A stretch of 14,242 bases of DNA from Lentimicrobiaceae bacterium. Lineage in GTDB: Bacteria > Bacteroidota > Bacteroidia > Bacteroidales > WCHB1-69. A program made the translations under genes and the position numbers. The stretch is from NCBI GenBank assembly GCA_009787675.1, contig WQSU01000028.1, positions 1 through 14,242 of the forward strand. The letters run 5' to 3'. The notes under the pieces are model-generated. The model did no database searches and was not told the DNA's origin. It was given only the letters and a program-made list of their open reading frames with translations. Shown here one piece after another: positions 13,254-14,242 of the stretch (its first letter is position 1; each line of letters begins with the position of its first letter).

Positions 13254-14228
13254 ATGAATATTCAATTTAAAAATGATGTAGAAGCTATTGAGGCTTTTGT
13301 GGACAAATATGCTGCCCTGAGAAAAGAGATTGCCAAAGTGATTGTGGGACAGGATGAAATTGTGAAGAATGTACTCATGGTGCTCTTTAGCCGTAGCCAT
13401 GCCTTACTCATAGGCGTGCCCGGATTGGCTAAAACATTGATGATTACTACTATTGCAAAAACAATTAACTTAACTTATAACCGTATCCAATTCACCCCCG
13501 ACCTGATGCCGTCAGACATTATGGGAACAGAGATTTTGGATGAAAACCGCAAGTTTAAGTTTGTGAAAGGACCCGTTTTTGCCAATATTATTTTGGCGGA
13601 TGAGATCAACCGTACGCCTCCCAAAACGCAGTCGGCTTTGCTGGAAGCGATGCAGGAGCGCTCCGTGAGTATGAATGCCGTAACCTATGCTTTGCCCGAT
13701 CCATTTTTTGTGCTGGCAACGCAAAACCCTATTGAACAGGAAGGTACCTACCCACTCCCCGAAGCACAACAAGACCGCTTCATGTTTAACATATATTTAG
13801 ATTATCCTGCTTTTAATGAAGAAGTAGATATTGTGAAAACAACGATTCACGGAGACATGAACGAGCCAAACCAGATTTTGTCTATTGAGGAGATTATCTA
13901 TTATCAAAAACTGCTTCAAAAAGTGCCTATTGCCGAGAATGTGTATGAATATGCGGTGCGTTTGGCAACGCTTACGCGCCCATTTACAGGGACTGGGCAC
14001 CAGTGGGCAAAAGATTATTTGGCTTGGGGGTCAGGTCCGCGCGCCTCGCAATTCCTTATCATTGGCGCGCGCACCCATGCCATCCTGTCGGGAAAACTCT
14101 CTCCCGATATTGAAGACGTAAGAGCCGTGGCTCACAACATTTTACGACACCGTATTATCAAAAACTATAAAGCGGAAGCTGAGGGCATCAGCGTAGAAGA
14201 TATTATCAACAAGTTGATGTATGACTAA
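13254..14228 (+). CDS. MoxR-family AAA+ ATPase
   Basis: A 324-residue cytosolic AAA+ ATPase, full length for the family, thought to act as a chaperone that remodels or activates partner proteins, often von Willebrand factor A (VWA)-domain proteins. It has the MoxR form of Walker A, GVPGLAKT (54-61), Walker B IILADEIN (112-119), sensor 1 ATQNPIEQEGTYPLPEAQ (155-172), arginine finger Arg175 in DRF, and sensor 2 GPRASQ (261-266). In Bacteroidota moxR commonly precedes a DUF58 gene and VWA-domain (Bat) membrane proteins. Those would lie beyond the right edge, and only 14 bases remain after the TAA. It follows the surA-like gene by 12 bp and is probably in the same transcript. No strong Shine-Dalgarno is present. 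Confidence 0.96.
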   Translation: MNIQFKNDVEAIEAFVDKYAALRKEIAKVIVGQDEIVKNVLMVLFSRSHALLIGVPGLAKTLMITTIAKTINLTYNRIQFTPDLMPSDIMGTEILDENRKFKFVKGPVFANIILADEINRTPPKTQSALLEAMQERSVSMNAVTYALPDPFFVLATQNPIEQEGTYPLPEAQQDRFMFNIYLDYPAFNEEVDIVKTTIHGDMNEPNQILSIEEIIYYQKLLQKVPIAENVYEYAVRLATLTRPFTGTGHQWAKDYLAWGSGPRASQFLIIGARTHAILSGKLSPDIEDVRAVAHNILRHRIIKNYKAEAEGISVEDIINKLMYD

Positions 14229-14242
14229 CAGTTATTATATTG

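Overview
The window reads as core chromosome of a Bacteroidota (CFB-group) bacterium. Four things point there: five promoter-like sites of the form TAnnTTTGC in front of genes or tRNAs, weak or absent Shine-Dalgarno sequences, a DUF4293 membrane protein, and the order ftsH / LUD-domain protein / cdsA. G+C looks moderate to low, richer inside ftsH and the ADP-forming acyl-CoA synthetase and poorer in intergenic DNA and the toxin-antitoxin pair. I cannot fix the genus.

Layout. Positions 1-358 hold no gene I can support, but end in a cluster of short palindromes and repeats beside a tRNA-Ala(GGC) on the minus strand. Three minus-strand genes follow: a lipoprotein with two FKBP-like domains (463-1326), a second, active-site-degenerate FKBP lipoprotein (1427-2029) and a DHH phosphoesterase of the NrnA type (2031-3050). 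Divergent from these is a tight plus-strand operon of ftsH, a LUD-domain protein and cdsA (3194-6525). It is followed by initiator tRNA-fMet (6552-6623) and a cyclophilin lipoprotein (6708-7367). That gene converges, with one base between stop codons, on a minus-strand block: DUF4293 (7369-7842), a mazEF-type toxin-antitoxin pair (7890-8478), a GT4 glycosyltransferase (8546-9724) and a fused ADP-forming acyl-CoA synthetase (9721-11781), the last two overlapping by 4 bp. The right end is a plus-strand pair: a SurA-like periplasmic chaperone with two parvulin domains (11886-13241) and a MoxR AAA+ ATPase (13254-14228).

How it fits together. The dominant theme is envelope protein quality control and membrane synthesis. 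Four predicted exported peptidyl-prolyl isomerases from three fold families (FKBP twice, cyclophilin, parvulin) lie around the membrane protease FtsH and the phospholipid enzyme CdsA. The synthetase would gain ATP from acetyl-CoA or other acyl-CoA.

I see no CRISPR array, transposase, integrase or phage gene, and no clearly new multi-gene system. The most unusual structure is small. The signal peptide of the second FKBP lipoprotein is encoded by imperfect 7-bp tandem repeats that stay hydrophobic in all three frames, and its stop codon also lies in a 7-bp repeat. A 9-base C tract at the start codon of the DUF4293 gene and a diverged C-terminus of the LUD protein also merit a look.
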